Assembly (NCBI GenBank): GCA_016787265.1
Contig: JAEUVF010000003.1
Span: forward strand, 124,001 to 188,000
Direction: 5' to 3'
DNA: 64,000 nt
DNA from: Flavipsychrobacter sp.
GTDB lineage: Bacteria > Bacteroidota > Bacteroidia > Chitinophagales > Chitinophagaceae
The first letter of the stretch is position 1. Each line of letters opens with the position of its first letter. The notes below the pieces were generated by a model. The model saw only the letters and a program-made list of their open reading frames with translations, searched no databases and was not told the origin of the DNA. A program made the translations under genes and the position numbers. Positions 53,366 through 63,276 of this stretch are shown piece by piece.

Positions 53366-54265
53366 ATGAAGCCCCTGATCGTATTACTGTTGCCTATTAC
53401 CCTGCATTTCCAACTGTACGCACAATCTGAAACCGACTCCGTCAAACTTCAGAAAAACATCCTGGACAGCGTATATATTGCCGAAGTTGAATCGCCAAAA
53501 CAAAAAGCCAAGGTCTTGCATGCAGAACCTCTTTTTATTGACCTGATCCGCGACCTCGGTGCCCGCAAAGGAGAAAAGGAATGGAATCTTGGTCTCGGCA
53601 TAACAGATAACAACAAATACGATTCCTATTCAGCCTTGGTAGAATATGAATTTGCCCCGGTCGACAGACTTGGTTTCGAAGTGGAACTTCCTTTCAGCTT
53701 CTATTATCCTGCAGGTGGAAATGATCGCAACGCCATTCCTCAAAGTCGTCTGAACAGTCTCAAACTGGCTGGTCAATATACTTTTCTTGTTTCAGACCCG
53801 GCAAACACCTCTCTGGCACTCGGATATATTCATGAATTCGAACTCCCTTCCTTTAATCTTTATGGTAAAGGCAACCTTTTTCAGGGGCATGTATTCAATC
53901 CCTTTTTTGTAACAGCAAAACGCTGGGGCAGTAATTTCCATACCCTTCTTTATACCGGTCCAGTTATTCACAAACCGCAATATAAACCAACCCAAACGCA
54001 CTGGCAACTGAACAGCAACTTTCACTATATGATCAGCGGCACCCGTAATTTCATCGGAGTCGAATTCAATAAAACGTTCCGCCAAAATGACTTTGATATG
54101 ACTATCCGCCCACAAATGCGGGTAGGTATAGCCGATAACTTTATGGTTGGAATAGTAACAGGGATCCCTATACGAAGAGAGAATGAACGCTTCAGTTCTT
54201 TCCTCCGGCTGATTTATGAACCCGGACATAAAGCGCTACGCGGGCATCACCATCCGATTCCATAA
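53366..54265 (+). CDS. Conserved outer-membrane beta-barrel protein
   Basis: 299 residues, signal peptide (to LYAQ), the conserved HAEPLFIDLIRDLGARKGEKEWNLG segment and then beta strands of a transmembrane barrel ending near FSSFLRLIYEPG. I recognise this as a Bacteroidota family often misnamed as a purine enzyme; the sequence shows a membrane barrel, not an enzyme. The last 19 bp overlap the convergent gamma-glutamyltransferase gene. Confidence 0.85.
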   Translation: MKPLIVLLLPITLHFQLYAQSETDSVKLQKNILDSVYIAEVESPKQKAKVLHAEPLFIDLIRDLGARKGEKEWNLGLGITDNNKYDSYSALVEYEFAPVDRLGFEVELPFSFYYPAGGNDRNAIPQSRLNSLKLAGQYTFLVSDPANTSLALGYIHEFELPSFNLYGKGNLFQGHVFNPFFVTAKRWGSNFHTLLYTGPVIHKPQYKPTQTHWQLNSNFHYMISGTRNFIGVEFNKTFRQNDFDMTIRPQMRVGIADNFMVGIVTGIPIRRENERFSSFLRLIYEPGHKALRGHHHPIP

Positions 54266-56082
54266 TCCTCCCCGTAATTACTGGAGCCCCCCCAGAAACT
54301 ACCATGCTTCCAATCAAACCAGATAGCATTTATAGGTCCGGATGTCCTTGGTTCAAAGCGTAGGATATACCCCTTATCTCTTAATTCCTTGCGGATCCAG
54401 TCAGGTGTGGAGGTATGTAACAACAAATGCCCGGGTTTTGGTTTCCGATCCTTTCCTCCCAGTGATAACCAATATTGATAGGTATTAAAATTCGGAGCTT
54501 CTGCGGCTTCCTGCACATTCATACCAAACTCAACAACATTCAGAAAAAACTGTAACAGGTTCTGATCCTGGGTATCCCCTCCCTGAACAGCAAATGACAA
54601 AAAAGGTTTTCCGTCTTTTAAAGCCATGGTTGGTGTAAGCGTAACTCTTGGGCGTTTCCCCGGAGCCACCACATTAAACGGATTCAGTGCTGCATCACAT
54701 ACAAAACTTTGCATCCGCTGACTCATACCAACCCCGGTTTCACCGGCTATACAAGCTGGCACCCAGCCACCACTGGGGGTAATGGATACTACCCAACCTT
54801 CTTTGTCTGCAGCTTCCACACTGGTGGTACCCCTCCATACCTGGTCAAGGTATTCGCGATCAGGCGCGGCTGCCATTTCTGTTCCGGTTAATCCGGTCCA
54901 TTTCTCCAATTCCATTTTATAAGGATTCGTTTCACCCTGGTGCGGATAAGGATCGCCGGGAGAAATAGCCGGATCATTTTTTTCCGTTAGCAAAAACTTT
55001 AAGCGTTCTGTGGCATACGATTCTGAAAGCAATCCTTTAACAGGCTCTGCTGGTGGGAAATAAGGGTCGCCATAGTAAAAATCACGATCCGCAAAAGTTA
55101 GATTCAAGGCCTGGTATACAGTATGTATATAACGCGATGAATTGTAACCCATGGATTTTAAATCAACCTGCTTAAGTAACTGCAAACTTTGCAATAGCAT
55201 AGGGCCCTGGGTCCATTGGGATAATTTATACACATCAATCCCCTTATAATTTACCTGCATTGGCTCCTCGATCAATACTTTCCAGTTAGACAAATCCTGC
55301 CTGGTTATAAGTCCGCCCTGTTCCTGGCAACTTCTTGCAAACTCATCCGCAATATCTCCTTTATAAAACCGGTCATAGGCTGCATAAATAGCATCCTTTC
55401 TGCTTTTCCCCTTTTTTAGTGCAGCCTTTTCCGCTTCCACCATTTTTTGAAGTGTCTTTAATAAATCGGCCTGAACAAAGATCTCACCCGCTTCCGGAGC
55501 TTCTCTCTCCTTCCCTTGATGGGGCAAAAAAACCTTTGCAGAATAGGGCCATTCCTTAATTCTTTTTTTCTCCCGCTCAATACTGTTTGCCGTTTGGGCT
55601 TCGATGGGATAACCGGCCGCCAATTCCATGGCTGGCGCCAGCACTTCCGCCAGACTCATCGTTCCATATTCAGCCAGCATGGTACATAAGCCTCCGGGAG
55701 TGCCGGGAGTAACCGCAGCAAGCGGACCATATTCAGGTGGAAAGTCATAACCTTTTGATTTGAAAAATTCAGGAGTTGCACCCGTTGGCGCTACACCCAA
55801 TGCATTGATCCCAATAACCTTTTTCAACTTGGGATGATAGATCAGCGCCTGAGTCTCTCCACCCCAACTAAGTACATCCCACATAGTACAGGTAGCTGCA
55901 AGCATTGCGCAGGCTGCGTCCACTGCATTACCACCTTTGTGAAATATGGATGCTCCCGCTGTGGCCGCTAAAGGCTTCCCCGTAATAGCCATCCAGTTTT
56001 TTCCATGCAATACAGGTTTTTGTGTAGGCTGTGCCACTAAACCTAACGGAAAAACGAACAGAAAAAGGAATATATATTTCAT
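54247..56082 (-). CDS. Gamma-glutamyltransferase-like protein, divergent paralog
   Basis: 611 residues from ATG 56082 (signal peptide MKYIFLFLFVFPLGLVAQ; a TTG five codons earlier is ignored). Shares the GGT fold: GGNAVDAACAMLAATCTMWDVLSWGGE, nucleophile Thr in GTTSVEAAD followed by WVVSITPSGG, and LTPTMALKDGKPFLSFAVQGGD. In place of the PSSGG loop of the paralog at 41611 it has SQWTQGPMLLQ, as in GGT-like amidohydrolases, so it may act on a substrate other than glutathione. Single gene. Confidence 0.9.
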   Translation of the reverse strand: MKYIFLFLFVFPLGLVAQPTQKPVLHGKNWMAITGKPLAATAGASIFHKGGNAVDAACAMLAATCTMWDVLSWGGETQALIYHPKLKKVIGINALGVAPTGATPEFFKSKGYDFPPEYGPLAAVTPGTPGGLCTMLAEYGTMSLAEVLAPAMELAAGYPIEAQTANSIEREKKRIKEWPYSAKVFLPHQGKEREAPEAGEIFVQADLLKTLQKMVEAEKAALKKGKSRKDAIYAAYDRFYKGDIADEFARSCQEQGGLITRQDLSNWKVLIEEPMQVNYKGIDVYKLSQWTQGPMLLQSLQLLKQVDLKSMGYNSSRYIHTVYQALNLTFADRDFYYGDPYFPPAEPVKGLLSESYATERLKFLLTEKNDPAISPGDPYPHQGETNPYKMELEKWTGLTGTEMAAAPDREYLDQVWRGTTSVEAADKEGWVVSITPSGGWVPACIAGETGVGMSQRMQSFVCDAALNPFNVVAPGKRPRVTLTPTMALKDGKPFLSFAVQGGDTQDQNLLQFFLNVVEFGMNVQEAAEAPNFNTYQYWLSLGGKDRKPKPGHLLLHTSTPDWIRKELRDKGYILRFEPRTSGPINAIWFDWKHGSFWGGSSNYGEDYGIGW

Positions 56083-56202
56083 ACCATAGTTTTTCAAAAT
56101 GTGTTAACCAGCTTTAACTGATATACCTTTGAAGTTATTCACATTTTTTTAGTTTGGAACAGTTTTGGAAATCCAGAAAACAACAATAAAATGTTGTTAC
56201 TT

Positions 56203-57003
56203 ATGAAAACAAGTGTATTCCACTCCCTTCTTTTGGGAACAGGCCTTGCCTTTTTATTAGTGGCCTGCAGTCAACAGGACGATGCCAACACAAATGATGC
56301 GCGCATCGAAATCAGACTCACCGATGCACCCAATCCTAACATCAAAGAAGTTTGGGTAGATATAAAACAAATCCAGATTAATATGGGAGCCGACTCATCT
56401 GGCTGGATTACCTTAACCGGCACCCATCCGGGTGTTTACAACCTGCTGGAACTTACCAATGGCAGAGATACCCTGCTTGCAAACGCAAGTCTTCCAGCTG
56501 GTAAAATGAACCAGCTGCGTTTGATTCTCGGAGAGAACAATTATGTTATAACCCAGGATGGACAAAAAGAAATGCTGAGTACACCAAGCGCTCAACAATC
56601 GGGATTGAAAATATTGGTAAATGCTGAACTCATTGGTGGAGTATTATACCGGTTGGTTTTAGACTTTGACGCCGCCAAATCCATCGTGCCTGCCGGTAAT
56701 AGTGGCAAATACATTCTCAAACCGGTTATCCGTGTATTGTCATTTGTACCATCAGGCGGAATCGTTAAGGGATTTGTGGCCCCGGATTCTGTGCTTACAA
56801 CCATCTTCGCTCTCCAGGGGACAGATACGGTTTCAACCACTGCGACCAACCAGGGTAATTATCAATTTTCAGACATACCTGCAGGCAACTATTCCCTGCA
56901 TTATTATCCTGCTCCCGATAGTTTTAAAACTGCTCAGAAAATAATTACAGTTGCACTTGGACAAACAACCGTTGTAGATACGATTCGTCTTGAGTCAAAA
57001 TAA
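56203..57003 (+). CDS. DUF4382 lipoprotein
   Basis: 266 residues from ATG 56203 (ATG 56191 also possible). Lipobox LLVACSQ, then DUF4382 (RIEIRLTDAPNPNIKEVWVDIKQIQINMGADSSGW; LPAGKMNQLRLILGENNYV; LVLDFDAAKSIVPAGNSGKYILKPVIRV) and a small carboxypeptidase-regulatory-like domain at the end (GNYQFSDIPAGNYSLHYYP). Surface or periplasmic, function unknown. A bidirectional terminator follows. Confidence 0.92.
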   Translation: MKTSVFHSLLLGTGLAFLLVACSQQDDANTNDARIEIRLTDAPNPNIKEVWVDIKQIQINMGADSSGWITLTGTHPGVYNLLELTNGRDTLLANASLPAGKMNQLRLILGENNYVITQDGQKEMLSTPSAQQSGLKILVNAELIGGVLYRLVLDFDAAKSIVPAGNSGKYILKPVIRVLSFVPSGGIVKGFVAPDSVLTTIFALQGTDTVSTTATNQGNYQFSDIPAGNYSLHYYPAPDSFKTAQKIITVALGQTTVVDTIRLESK

Positions 57004-57026
57004 ATTTTTCGGTTATCTGGACAACT

Positions 57027-57056
57027 AAAGAGGCTCCGTTATCGGAGCCTCTTTTA
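57027..57056 (+). terminator. Terminator between convergent DUF4382 and LysM genes
   Basis: AAAGAGGCTCCG pairs perfectly with CGGAGCCTCTTT around a TTAT loop, followed by TTATC. The symmetry with A and T tracts lets it work in both directions; it begins 24 bp after the DUF4382 stop and ends at the LysM gene stop. Confidence 0.8.
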
Positions 57057-58031
57057 TCAATATTGTACATCCACAGTGAACCGGACTTCCCCGTTCCCTG
57101 CTCCTAATTCAGCGGCTGCAGCATTGCTGATACGTATGGTCAGCCCGCTATTTTCTTTTATATCAGACAGTTGGCCCAATATTTTCGCATATACGACCTT
57201 GTTAGTGCCTGTATGTCGGATTTTTACAATTGTACCAACTGCTACATTGTCCATCAATGCATAATATTTTCCATCTTTCCATCCACTGGTACTGCGGAAA
57301 ATAGTACCCGGACCAGTAGCTGATTTGGAGCCATTCCGAAACTGGGAACGAAAAAATCCTCCGTTATAATCCACGGCAACAGCCGCTGCTGTAGGCTCTT
57401 CCTGTTTGAACACAGGCGCCGGAGCAGGTTTCTCCGTAGCTTTTGGGGTCTGCGTGGTTACAACCACCTGTTTTTCTTCTTTTGGTGGTTCAATCGGCGC
57501 TTTCGGTTGGCTGACAACTGCCGGTTGTTTGGCTGCTGTATTTTGCACCGCCTGCTGGGCTAATGCCGACTGCTCCCGATTTACTTTCAGAAAACCTACT
57601 ACCAACTGCATCCCAGACTTAACCTGATTTCTGGTGATCCCATTCCATTTCTCCAGTTTTTCCAATGCCACTTTATTGTGATTCACACTTACCCGATACA
57701 TCCACTCCCCTTCTGCTACCTGGTGATAAACAGGAACCAGCACTTCATCTGCTTCTTTTCTTTCATCCTGCGAAAAATTGACTGCCAACAGAGGAATTTT
57801 CAAGACCTGTCCGATCTTCAGCCCGACATTCATATCCGTCCCGTTAAATGGAGCAATCTCCTTCGGATGTAAATTGTATAATCTTCCTACGCTAAACCAG
57901 GTTTCTTTGGCAACTACTTTATGTTCAATAAATAAATCAGGACTTTTACCCTTAACCTCCAGTTTTGACTGGGCCAGGCTGTTTAGAGAAAGAAATAAAA
58001 ACAATATCCAGAGTATCGGCTTTTGTTGCAT
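57057..58031 (-). CDS. LysM and RlpA-like domain exported protein
   Basis: 324 residues: signal peptide (to LNSLAQ), two LysM-type repeats (HKVVAKETWFSVGRLYNLHPKEIAPFNG and YHQVAEGEWMYRVSVNHNKVALEKLEKWNG), a Pro/Ala/Lys-rich linker (residues about 165-215) and a C-terminal double-psi barrel like RlpA (GTIFRSTSGWKDGKYYALMDNVAVG; IVKIRHTGTNKVVYAKILG). LysM binds peptidoglycan; likely a cell-wall protein. Confidence 0.9.
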   Translation of the reverse strand: MQQKPILWILFLFLSLNSLAQSKLEVKGKSPDLFIEHKVVAKETWFSVGRLYNLHPKEIAPFNGTDMNVGLKIGQVLKIPLLAVNFSQDERKEADEVLVPVYHQVAEGEWMYRVSVNHNKVALEKLEKWNGITRNQVKSGMQLVVGFLKVNREQSALAQQAVQNTAAKQPAVVSQPKAPIEPPKEEKQVVVTTQTPKATEKPAPAPVFKQEEPTAAAVAVDYNGGFFRSQFRNGSKSATGPGTIFRSTSGWKDGKYYALMDNVAVGTIVKIRHTGTNKVVYAKILGQLSDIKENSGLTIRISNAAAAELGAGNGEVRFTVDVQY

Positions 58032-58110
58032 CAGGACGATGAATTTTAGAGTTCTTGCAAATATGGGGGATTCTCCGCAAAATCACTGCCAAAAGCAGGT
58101 TAACTGGCAT

Positions 58111-59484
58111 TTACCTGTCTGATCGCATCAAAATCCGCCATTCCTTTGGATAGTAATTATTGGAACGATTCGGTAAGACCTTTAACCAACCCATAGCAAC
58201 TCCTTTATAACAGGCAAGATTCCAGCCAGGCGCAGAACCGCTCACCTGTATTTCTTCTTTACGCAAATATAACTGCGCCTGCGCATCCGTTAATTCAATC
58301 CGGTTAACAGTATGTTTTAGTTGGATACTAACAGCCAGTGCGTGATCTGGAATTAGTTTCCTTCCCGCCCATTTACCAACCGTTACCCCAGCTCTACGGA
58401 CATAAAGTGACCCGATTTCAGCCAACAGCGCATCAACCGGCTCCGGCATTCCCACCATATTTTCCTGGATCATATAGAACTGACTGAGTCCTGGTTTCAG
58501 CCATTCTGTAATATCCGCAACCTGCTCTTTGCCTGCTTTCTCCAGCCTGGCTTTCACTTTGCGACCCGATGGAGCCGCAGCGGCTTCCCGCTTGCGAAAA
58601 ACAGTCAGAAAAAATCCCTCTCCTCTCACCTGGTCGGGATAAAACCGGTACCCGCTCGCCGATTTTTCCGGCGATCTGGTTTCCACAATATGCCATGTTG
58701 GATCAACTTGCAGCATTTCTGAATCCGCATTATAATTGGAAAGCAGCCAGTCAGCAATTGCTTCGTCCTCCTTCATCGAATAGGAACAGGTTGAATAAAT
58801 CAGAAATCCTCCTTCTTTCAGGCAGGGCCAGATATCCGTGAGTATACGCTTTTGGCGTTGATGACATAACTCAACAGCTGCCTCAGACCATTCTTCCATC
58901 GCTTTAGGGTCTCTGCGAAAAAGCCCGCTCCCGCTACAGGGCGCATCCACTACCACCAGGTCAAATAAGCCGCCTAATCCAGTAAAATCACGAGGATCAT
59001 TATTGGTAATAATCTGATTACAGTTTCCCCATTTTATAAGATTTTCTTCCAGGATAGTGACCCGCGATTTGATTACTTCATTGCTGACCAACACTGCATT
59101 ATCGGGCAACAGGGAAAGCAGATGAGTGGATTTACCACCTGGTGCAGCACAAAGATCCAGCACCCGGATTCTCTCACGCTCCGGCAATACCTGTTTTACT
59201 GCCTGCTCCAGAAACATACTGCTCGCTTCCTGCACGTAATAGGCGCCTGCATGCAATAGCGGATCTAATGTGTATTTAGGCCGCTCAGCGAGATAATAAC
59301 CAGTTTCTGTCCAGGGAATTGCAGCTTCAACCGGAAAGGAAAGTTTGTGTGGATCTTCCCATTTGCGGGTGTTCAGCCGTATGCTTTGCACCTGCTCACC
59401 GTTTTGCATAATCTGGCAAAAAGCTGTTTCCTGCCATCCCGGAATACCGGCCATGTGTCGAATAAAGTCAGGAGGAATCGTCAA
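58111..59484 (-). CDS. rRNA (cytosine-5-)-methyltransferase RsmF/NOL1 type, TTG start
   Basis: 457 residues. SAM domain with DLCAAPGGKSTHLLSLL (motif I), DAPCSGSG and STCSYS with the two catalytic cysteines, then a C-terminal PUA-like part as in RsmF. The N-terminus MTIPPDFIRHMAGIPGW requires TTG at 59484; the next ATG is ten codons later and would cut a conserved-looking start. Modifies 16S rRNA in related bacteria. Downstream of pntB by 23 bp. Confidence 0.93.
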   Translation of the reverse strand: MTIPPDFIRHMAGIPGWQETAFCQIMQNGEQVQSIRLNTRKWEDPHKLSFPVEAAIPWTETGYYLAERPKYTLDPLLHAGAYYVQEASSMFLEQAVKQVLPERERIRVLDLCAAPGGKSTHLLSLLPDNAVLVSNEVIKSRVTILEENLIKWGNCNQIITNNDPRDFTGLGGLFDLVVVDAPCSGSGLFRRDPKAMEEWSEAAVELCHQRQKRILTDIWPCLKEGGFLIYSTCSYSMKEDEAIADWLLSNYNADSEMLQVDPTWHIVETRSPEKSASGYRFYPDQVRGEGFFLTVFRKREAAAAPSGRKVKARLEKAGKEQVADITEWLKPGLSQFYMIQENMVGMPEPVDALLAEIGSLYVRRAGVTVGKWAGRKLIPDHALAVSIQLKHTVNRIELTDAQAQLYLRKEEIQVSGSAPGWNLACYKGVAMGWLKVLPNRSNNYYPKEWRILMRSDR

Positions 59485-59507
59485 TCTTTTTTTTGTAAAA
59501 CTACGAC

Positions 59508-60953
59508 TTAGAGATTTTTTATTTCAGTACTGATAGCTTCCAGTACTTTTTTAGCGTCTCCGAATAACATGGAAGTTTTCGGTTGAAAGAAAAGTTCGTT
59601 CTCAATGCCGGCATAACCCGGTTTCATACTTCGTTTGTTCACAATACAATTTTTGGCCCGTTCCACTTCAAGTATCGGCATGCCATAAATGGGCGATGAA
59701 GGATCTGTTTTTGCAGCTGGATTGACTACATCGTTTGCCCCTAATACCAATACCACATCCGTAGTGGAAAATTGTTCATTGGCTGCTTCCATTTCGAGTA
59801 ATTGATCATAATCTACATCTGCTTCCGCAAGGAGCACGTTCATGTGTCCGGGCATCCTTCCAGCTACCGGGTGGATCGCATACTTCACTTCCACTCCCTT
59901 TTCCGTCAGCAGTTTTTCCAACTCGTGACAGGCATGTTGTGCCTGTGCCACAGCCAATCCGTACCCTGGCACAATCATCACTTTGTGTGCATAGGTCAAC
60001 AGGATAGCTGTATCAGAAAGCGTTATTTCTTTATAGTTGCCCTGTGCCGTAACAGCGGCAGCATCGCCAGCATGACCACCAAAGGATCCGATCAGTACAT
60101 TGAGCAGCGATCGATTCATTGCTTTACACATCAGAATGGTCAGCAAGGTTCCGGCTGCCCCAACCAGGATTCCCCCTGTTAACATTGCTTTATTGTTATA
60201 CAAAAAACCTCCACAGGCCGCAGCTACTCCGGTAAATGAATTCAATAGAGAAATCACTACCGGCATATCCGCTCCTCCAATTGGTAATACAAAAAACACT
60301 CCGTACACCAGGGATAAAATCAGCAACACATAAAATACAGTTGTATTGGCATTTTCAAATACACCTGCAATCCAGCCGGCCAATCCAAGAATTACCAGAA
60401 ATAAAAAAACATTCACCAGGTGTTGCCCTTTGAATGAAAAATCATGAATCTTTCCATTGAGTTTACCCCATGCAATCACACTTCCGGAAAAAGATACCGA
60501 TCCGATTATCAGTCCGGCAAGAATCACAATTGATTGACCAACCCAGGCACTATAAGCTGCGCTTGCCGGAAAAATCTCTCCCAGTTGAACATCATGCGGC
60601 TGGTGCAGGGTTTCTGCCAGATGGTTGAATTCGGTTATGGAAATAAGCGCCGCACAGGCACCGCCCATCCCGTTAAACAAACTCACCATCTCCGGCATAG
60701 CGGTCATTTTCACTTTTTTGGCAGCCAGCGTTCCGATAACAGTTCCGATGATCAATCCGCCAAAGATCCAGCTATAATTACCGAGTTTTTTTCCATCTGA
60801 TTCTTCGTATAGAAAAATGGTTCCCAGAATTGCCAGCCCCATCCCAGCTGCTGCAATAAGATTGCCTTTCCTGGCTGATGAAGGGTTTGACAACATCTTT
60901 AATCCCAGGATAAAACTTACTGAAGCAAGCAGATATATAACGGTGAGCAACAT
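59508..60953 (-). CDS. pntB: NAD(P) transhydrogenase subunit beta
   Basis: 481 residues: about nine membrane spans (ILGLKMLSNPSSARKGNLIAAAGM, LFNGMGGACAALISI, GQSIVILAGLIIGSVSFSGSVIAWGKL) and the cytoplasmic NADP-binding domain III (VPGYGLAVAQAQHACHEL, HPVAGRMPGHMNVLLAEA, LGANDVVNPAAKTDPSSPIYGMPIL). Couples proton flow to hydride transfer from NADH to NADP+. Third gene of pntAa-pntAb-pntB. Confidence 0.97.
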   Translation of the reverse strand: MLLTVIYLLASVSFILGLKMLSNPSSARKGNLIAAAGMGLAILGTIFLYEESDGKKLGNYSWIFGGLIIGTVIGTLAAKKVKMTAMPEMVSLFNGMGGACAALISITEFNHLAETLHQPHDVQLGEIFPASAAYSAWVGQSIVILAGLIIGSVSFSGSVIAWGKLNGKIHDFSFKGQHLVNVFLFLVILGLAGWIAGVFENANTTVFYVLLILSLVYGVFFVLPIGGADMPVVISLLNSFTGVAAACGGFLYNNKAMLTGGILVGAAGTLLTILMCKAMNRSLLNVLIGSFGGHAGDAAAVTAQGNYKEITLSDTAILLTYAHKVMIVPGYGLAVAQAQHACHELEKLLTEKGVEVKYAIHPVAGRMPGHMNVLLAEADVDYDQLLEMEAANEQFSTTDVVLVLGANDVVNPAAKTDPSSPIYGMPILEVERAKNCIVNKRSMKPGYAGIENELFFQPKTSMLFGDAKKVLEAISTEIKNL

Positions 60954-60970
60954 ACGCTTATCTTAATGAT

Positions 60971-61282
60971 TCATTTTTGTTTGTGCCGGAACATTTCCAG
61001 CATGCGATCTGTTACCACAAATCCTCCCACCACATTAAGTGTTCCTAATATCACAGCAAGAAAACCAAGTCCCAACGCCAGGTAATTTGAAGGATCTGCT
61101 TTCCCCATAACTATGATCGCGCCAATGATTACTACTCCGTGAATAGCATTGGCTCCACTCATTAAAGGCGTATGTAATACACTGGGCACACGGCCAATCA
61201 CTTCTATACCGAGGAAGATCATTAATACTACGATGTAGATATAATCCTGGTGCAATGCGATTTTTTCCAATAATGTTTCCAT
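60971..61282 (-). CDS. pntAb: NAD(P) transhydrogenase subunit alpha, membrane part
   Basis: 103 residues with three membrane spans (YIYIVVLMIFLGIEVIG, HGVVIIGAIIVMG, LALGLGFLAVILGTLNVVGGFVV) and the signature SVLHTPLMSGANAIHG. It is the separate domain II part of the alpha subunit, as in three-gene transhydrogenases. 17 bp before pntB. Confidence 0.96.
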   Translation of the reverse strand: METLLEKIALHQDYIYIVVLMIFLGIEVIGRVPSVLHTPLMSGANAIHGVVIIGAIIVMGKADPSNYLALGLGFLAVILGTLNVVGGFVVTDRMLEMFRHKQK

Positions 61283-61291
61283 ATAAAACGT

Positions 61292-62404
61292 TTACAGTGT
61301 TTTTACACGTTCATGCACCAGCACTTTACCATGCGTAATACAGGCTCCTTTTACGAGATCATCTTCCCAGTTCAGTTTTATCGATCCGGCATCACTTGTT
61401 ATCAGTGCCAAAAACTGCCGGATATTTTTTCCATACAATTTGCTCGCATCAGAAGGAAGCGTAGCCGCCAGGTTAGAATTCCCGATAATGGTTAAGCCTT
61501 TGTATCGAATGGTTTTATTGTTTTCTGTTTTTGTAGTATTCCCCCCGGTTGCAGCTGCCAGGTCAACGATCACCGACCCCTCCCGCATAGCGTCCAGCAT
61601 GGAGTCCAAAACCAATACCGGAGCAGCTTTTCCGGGGATCTGGGCTGTGGTGATAACGATATCCGCTTTAGCAATACTTTCAGCTATTTTTTGTTGTTGC
61701 CGGCGTTTGAATTCATCCGTCTGTTCAACCGCATAACCACCAGCCTGGCCTGGATCTGCAGCACCCTCCACTTCAATGAATTTCGCACCCAGACTTTTTA
61801 CTTCTTCCTTCACAGCCGGACGAGTATCAAATACTTCAACTACAGCACCCAACCTGCGTGCTGTGGCAATTGCCTGTAAACCTGCAACACCTGCTCCCAG
61901 CACCAGTACTCTGGCCGGAGCGATACTTCCTGCTGCTGTCATAAACAAAGGAAAGTAACGGGGATAGGTAGCCGCAGCTAACAAAACTGATTTATAGCCA
62001 GCAATATTAGCCTGTGAGCTTAACACATCCATGGATTGTGCACGGGTGGTACGCGGAAGCATATCCAGGCTAAAACTGGTAATACCGGCTGACGCCCACT
62101 GCTCCATCAATATTTTCTGAAACAATGGTTGGTAAATGCCAATCAGAATTTTTTCATTGAGCTGTCCAATAGGCATATTTTCCGGATGCTGGATTCCTAA
62201 AAGGCAGTCGGCCTGCCAGATTTCTTCACGAGTTACTAGTTCCGCTCCAGCTTTCTGATATTCGTCATCGGAAGCAAAAGCGGCTTCCCCTGCACCTTGC
62301 TCCACCAATACCCGGTGACCTGTCTTTATTAAAGCAATAACAGCCTCCGGCAAAACGGAAACCCTGGCTTCTGACGTGGGCTCTTTCAATACGCCAATGG
62401 TCAT
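61292..62404 (-). CDS. pntAa: NAD(P) transhydrogenase subunit alpha, NAD-binding part
   Basis: 370-residue soluble domain I, similar to alanine dehydrogenase: MTIGVLKEPTSEARVSVLPEAV, RVLVLGAGVAGLQAIATARRLGA (NAD-binding) and TTAQIPGKAAPVLV. First gene of the operon, 9 bp before pntAb. The three-gene form supplies NADPH at the cost of proton-motive force. Confidence 0.96.
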   Translation of the reverse strand: MTIGVLKEPTSEARVSVLPEAVIALIKTGHRVLVEQGAGEAAFASDDEYQKAGAELVTREEIWQADCLLGIQHPENMPIGQLNEKILIGIYQPLFQKILMEQWASAGITSFSLDMLPRTTRAQSMDVLSSQANIAGYKSVLLAAATYPRYFPLFMTAAGSIAPARVLVLGAGVAGLQAIATARRLGAVVEVFDTRPAVKEEVKSLGAKFIEVEGAADPGQAGGYAVEQTDEFKRRQQQKIAESIAKADIVITTAQIPGKAAPVLVLDSMLDAMREGSVIVDLAAATGGNTTKTENNKTIRYKGLTIIGNSNLAATLPSDASKLYGKNIRQFLALITSDAGSIKLNWEDDLVKGACITHGKVLVHERVKTL

Positions 62405-62472
62405 ATGGGAGCGATTTTTCTCCCTGAATTTAAGTTTTATTACGGATACTTAAGAACGTTATAGCAATTAAT

Positions 62473-63276
62473 TCAAAAGCGAATGGTAAAATGCTGGGGA
62501 TTTTTAAACGAATCTGAAAAAAATACCAGCCCAATGAAAAACAGGTCAATCGTACAGCGCACTTCCGGATGTTGCTGAATTGCTTTCCAGGCAGCTTCCA
62601 TTTCTTCACTCCAGTGAATATCATCAAAAATAAGCACGCTGTTAGGATGGCATTTTTTCAATAGCTGATCAAAATAACGAAGCGTGGGTTCATAGCGATG
62701 ATTACCATCAATATAAGCGAGATCAATATTTTCCAGTTTCGCTAAAAGGGGAGTTAGTGTTTCATCGAAATTTCCGGTAATGACATTTATGCCGGCGTAA
62801 CCGAGCCGGTTGAAATTATTGCCGGCCTGTTCCGCAACAGCAGGTGCTCCTTCCAGGGTAAATAAGTTTGATTTGGTATTACCTGCATAAAGATAAGCCG
62901 CCGATATCCCCATGGAAGTTCCTAATTCTATAATCGTTGCAGGTTGAAAATAATTGGTTAACCGAAAAAGAAGTCTCGCCAGTTTCTTAGATTTGGAGGT
63001 ACGTTTGGTAATCGTGGCAATTCTTTCTTCGCGAATTCCCTTAGCCCCGGCACCCAGGTCTACCAGTTCAATACGTTCATTGTTCTGCTCCAATTGCAGG
63101 CGCAGTTTTTCAATGGCTGAATAGGCGTAATATTCACCACGGTCATTCAGGACATCACGAATCAGTGCAAAAACAAAAGGAGAATGAACACCATGCCCTT
63201 TGCCATTACCAGCTTGAAACCAGTATTGCAGATACTTTATTCCCAATTCAAGTGAACTGTACGGTTTATGCTTCAT
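62473..63276 (-). CDS. Class I SAM-dependent methyltransferase
   Basis: 267 residues from ATG 63276 (63285 would add three). O-methyltransferase-like motif ATIIELGTSMGISAAYLYAG with motif II FTLEGAP and acidic IDLAYIDGNHRYEPTLRYFD; the N-terminal NGKGHGVHSPFVF is typical of a Bacteroidota family. Substrate unknown. The start overlaps the folA end, so it is co-transcribed with thyA and folA. Confidence 0.9.
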   Translation of the reverse strand: MKHKPYSSLELGIKYLQYWFQAGNGKGHGVHSPFVFALIRDVLNDRGEYYAYSAIEKLRLQLEQNNERIELVDLGAGAKGIREERIATITKRTSKSKKLARLLFRLTNYFQPATIIELGTSMGISAAYLYAGNTKSNLFTLEGAPAVAEQAGNNFNRLGYAGINVITGNFDETLTPLLAKLENIDLAYIDGNHRYEPTLRYFDQLLKKCHPNSVLIFDDIHWSEEMEAAWKAIQQHPEVRCTIDLFFIGLVFFSDSFKNPQHFTIRF

